6,944 nucleotides of DNA from Bacillota bacterium (GTDB lineage: Bacteria; Bacillota; Dethiobacteria; DTU022). Under the pieces are notes generated by a model that did not search any database, was not told the origin of the DNA, and saw nothing but the letters and a program-made list of their open reading frames with translations. This document shows positions 6,654 through 6,944 of the stretch, one piece after another (the stretch's first letter is position 1; every line of letters begins with the position of its first letter). The translations under genes and the position numbers were made by a program. The stretch is from assembly GCA_012510325.1 (NCBI GenBank), contig JAAZIG010000138.1:1-6944 (forward strand). The letters are read 5' to 3'.

Positions 6654-6827
6654 GTGTTAAGCGAGCCGGGGTCGGGAAGGCGCCCCCACAGGCATCTTCA
6701 AGATCCGGAAGAACGGGGTTGGGAAAATCAGGGGCGGTGTTCATCGTCCATGGGGGCACCGCAGCCTGTGAAAACCTTTAAGCAGACCACTTGAGCAGGC
6801 CACTTGAGAAAACAGCTGCCCGCCGGC
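6654..6827. other. Intergenic gap between convergent genes
   Basis: This 174-bp GC-rich stretch lies between the end of the exporter operon and the end of a minus-strand gene. No convincing ORF, RNA gene or T-tailed terminator was found for either direction. A 5-bp stem (TCTTC with GAAGA, around 6695-6712) is too weak to call. It also holds the small tandem repeat listed separately. Confidence 0.5.
6781..6806 (+). repeat. Tandem 13-bp direct repeat, two copies
   Basis: AGCAGACCACTTG (6781-6793) is followed immediately by AGCAGGCCACTTG (6794-6806); 12 of 13 bases match. It lies in the gap between the convergent genes. It looks like a local slippage duplication; no function is evident. Confidence 0.7.
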
Positions 6828-6944
6828 TTATCGTTTTTTCGGGGGAAACAGCTGCTCCCGTAGTTTTTTGAAGTTCCGGCGGATCGCCCCCTGTTTGGGC
6901 TTCAGTTTCTCATTTTCCTGGCGGAGCTGCTCCATCAGGGCAAG
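6828..6944 (-). CDS. C-terminal end of a charged, probably helical protein of unknown function (partial)
   Basis: On the minus strand a frame is open from the window edge (6944) to a TAA at 6830-6828, giving 38 residues. They read in part MEQLRQENEKLK, then KKLREQLFPPKKR at the end. The first half has leucine-spaced heptads with many Glu, Gln and Lys, typical of a coiled coil, and the tail is Lys/Arg-rich. Codon use looks coding-like. The gene converges on the exporter operon. Leucine-zipper-like segments of this kind occur in many proteins, including the N-terminal regions of IS66-type transposases, but here the segment is at the C-terminus, so that identity is not supported. I do not recognise the family. 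The short visible length limits confidence that it is a real gene. Confidence 0.5.
   Translation of the reverse strand, partial: LALMEQLRQENEKLKPKQGAIRRNFKKLREQLFPPKKR

Noticed and set aside
494..6670. Shared AAGCGAGCCGG just after the stop regions of the esterase-like gene and the second ABC gene
   Set aside because: An 11-base match is expected several times by chance in a window of this size; similarity beyond it is patchy, so it is not called a repeat family.
6739..6751. GTTCAT at 6739-6744 after the exporter genes
   Set aside because: No second half-site occurs at the 11-bp period; a nearby GTCCAT is only 7 bp away, which does not fit the same geometry.
6682..6770. Two inverted repeats (GCCCCCA with TGGGGGC, CACAGGC with GCCTGTG) downstream of the exporter
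   Set aside because: The arms interleave, so both can form only as a pseudoknot; arms are 7 bp and far apart in GC-rich DNA, which is near chance level, and no T-tract follows.
6810..6855. Direct repeat AAACAGCTGC at 6810-6819 and 6846-6855
   Set aside because: Only 10 bp long and one copy is inside the minus-strand coding end; compatible with chance.
1..6944. CRISPR array, tRNA or rRNA gene, insertion sequence or riboswitch
   Set aside because: No regularly spaced repeats, cloverleaf-like segments, transposase motifs with terminal repeats, or recognisable aptamer cores were seen in the gaps.

Overview
The window looks like a chromosomal stretch from a fairly GC-rich member of the Bacillota (Firmicutes), probably Clostridia-like. 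This is inferred from purine-rich Shine-Dalgarno sites (GGGAGGA, AGGAGG), frequent GTG starts, 4-bp translationally coupled overlaps, and the type of heterodimeric ABC exporter present. No genus can be named from the sequence alone.

Layout. Positions 1-492 hold the 3' end of a gene whose product resembles the C-terminal half of an erythromycin-esterase-like protein. A non-coding gap (493-668) carries a weak hairpin and a direct-repeat operator candidate. Next comes a two-component pair, an OmpR/PhoB-type response regulator (669-1343) and a histidine kinase (1340-2386), overlapping by the bases GTGA. A second gap (2387-2559) separates them from two ABC exporter half-transporters (2560-4791 and 4788-6653), which overlap by ATGA. 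After a further gap with a small tandem repeat, the C-terminal end of a charged, probably helical protein is encoded on the minus strand (6828-6944) and runs off the window.

How the genes fit together. The two ABC proteins are complementary. The first has Asp in place of the catalytic Glu and Gln in place of the switch His but a canonical LSGGQ. The second has canonical Glu and His but a deviant ISQGQ signature. A head-to-tail NBD dimer would therefore have one consensus and one degenerate ATP site, the hallmark of heterodimeric exporters of the BmrCD/LmrCD/TM287-288 kind. The first subunit also carries an insertion of about 150 residues in its first extracellular loop. The kinase has almost no extracellular domain, suggesting that it senses within or at the membrane.

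The most informative non-coding signal is a pair of near-identical direct repeats with an 11-bp period: GTTCAT-N5-GTTCAT before the regulator and GTTCAT-N5-GTTTAT before the exporter. Each sits 10 bp upstream of an AT-rich possible -10 element. The simplest model is that the response regulator binds both sites, controlling its own operon and the exporter genes. The substrate and the inducing signal cannot be read from the sequence. I see no strong evidence for a wholly new system; the regulatory wiring and the extracellular insertion are the parts most worth following up.
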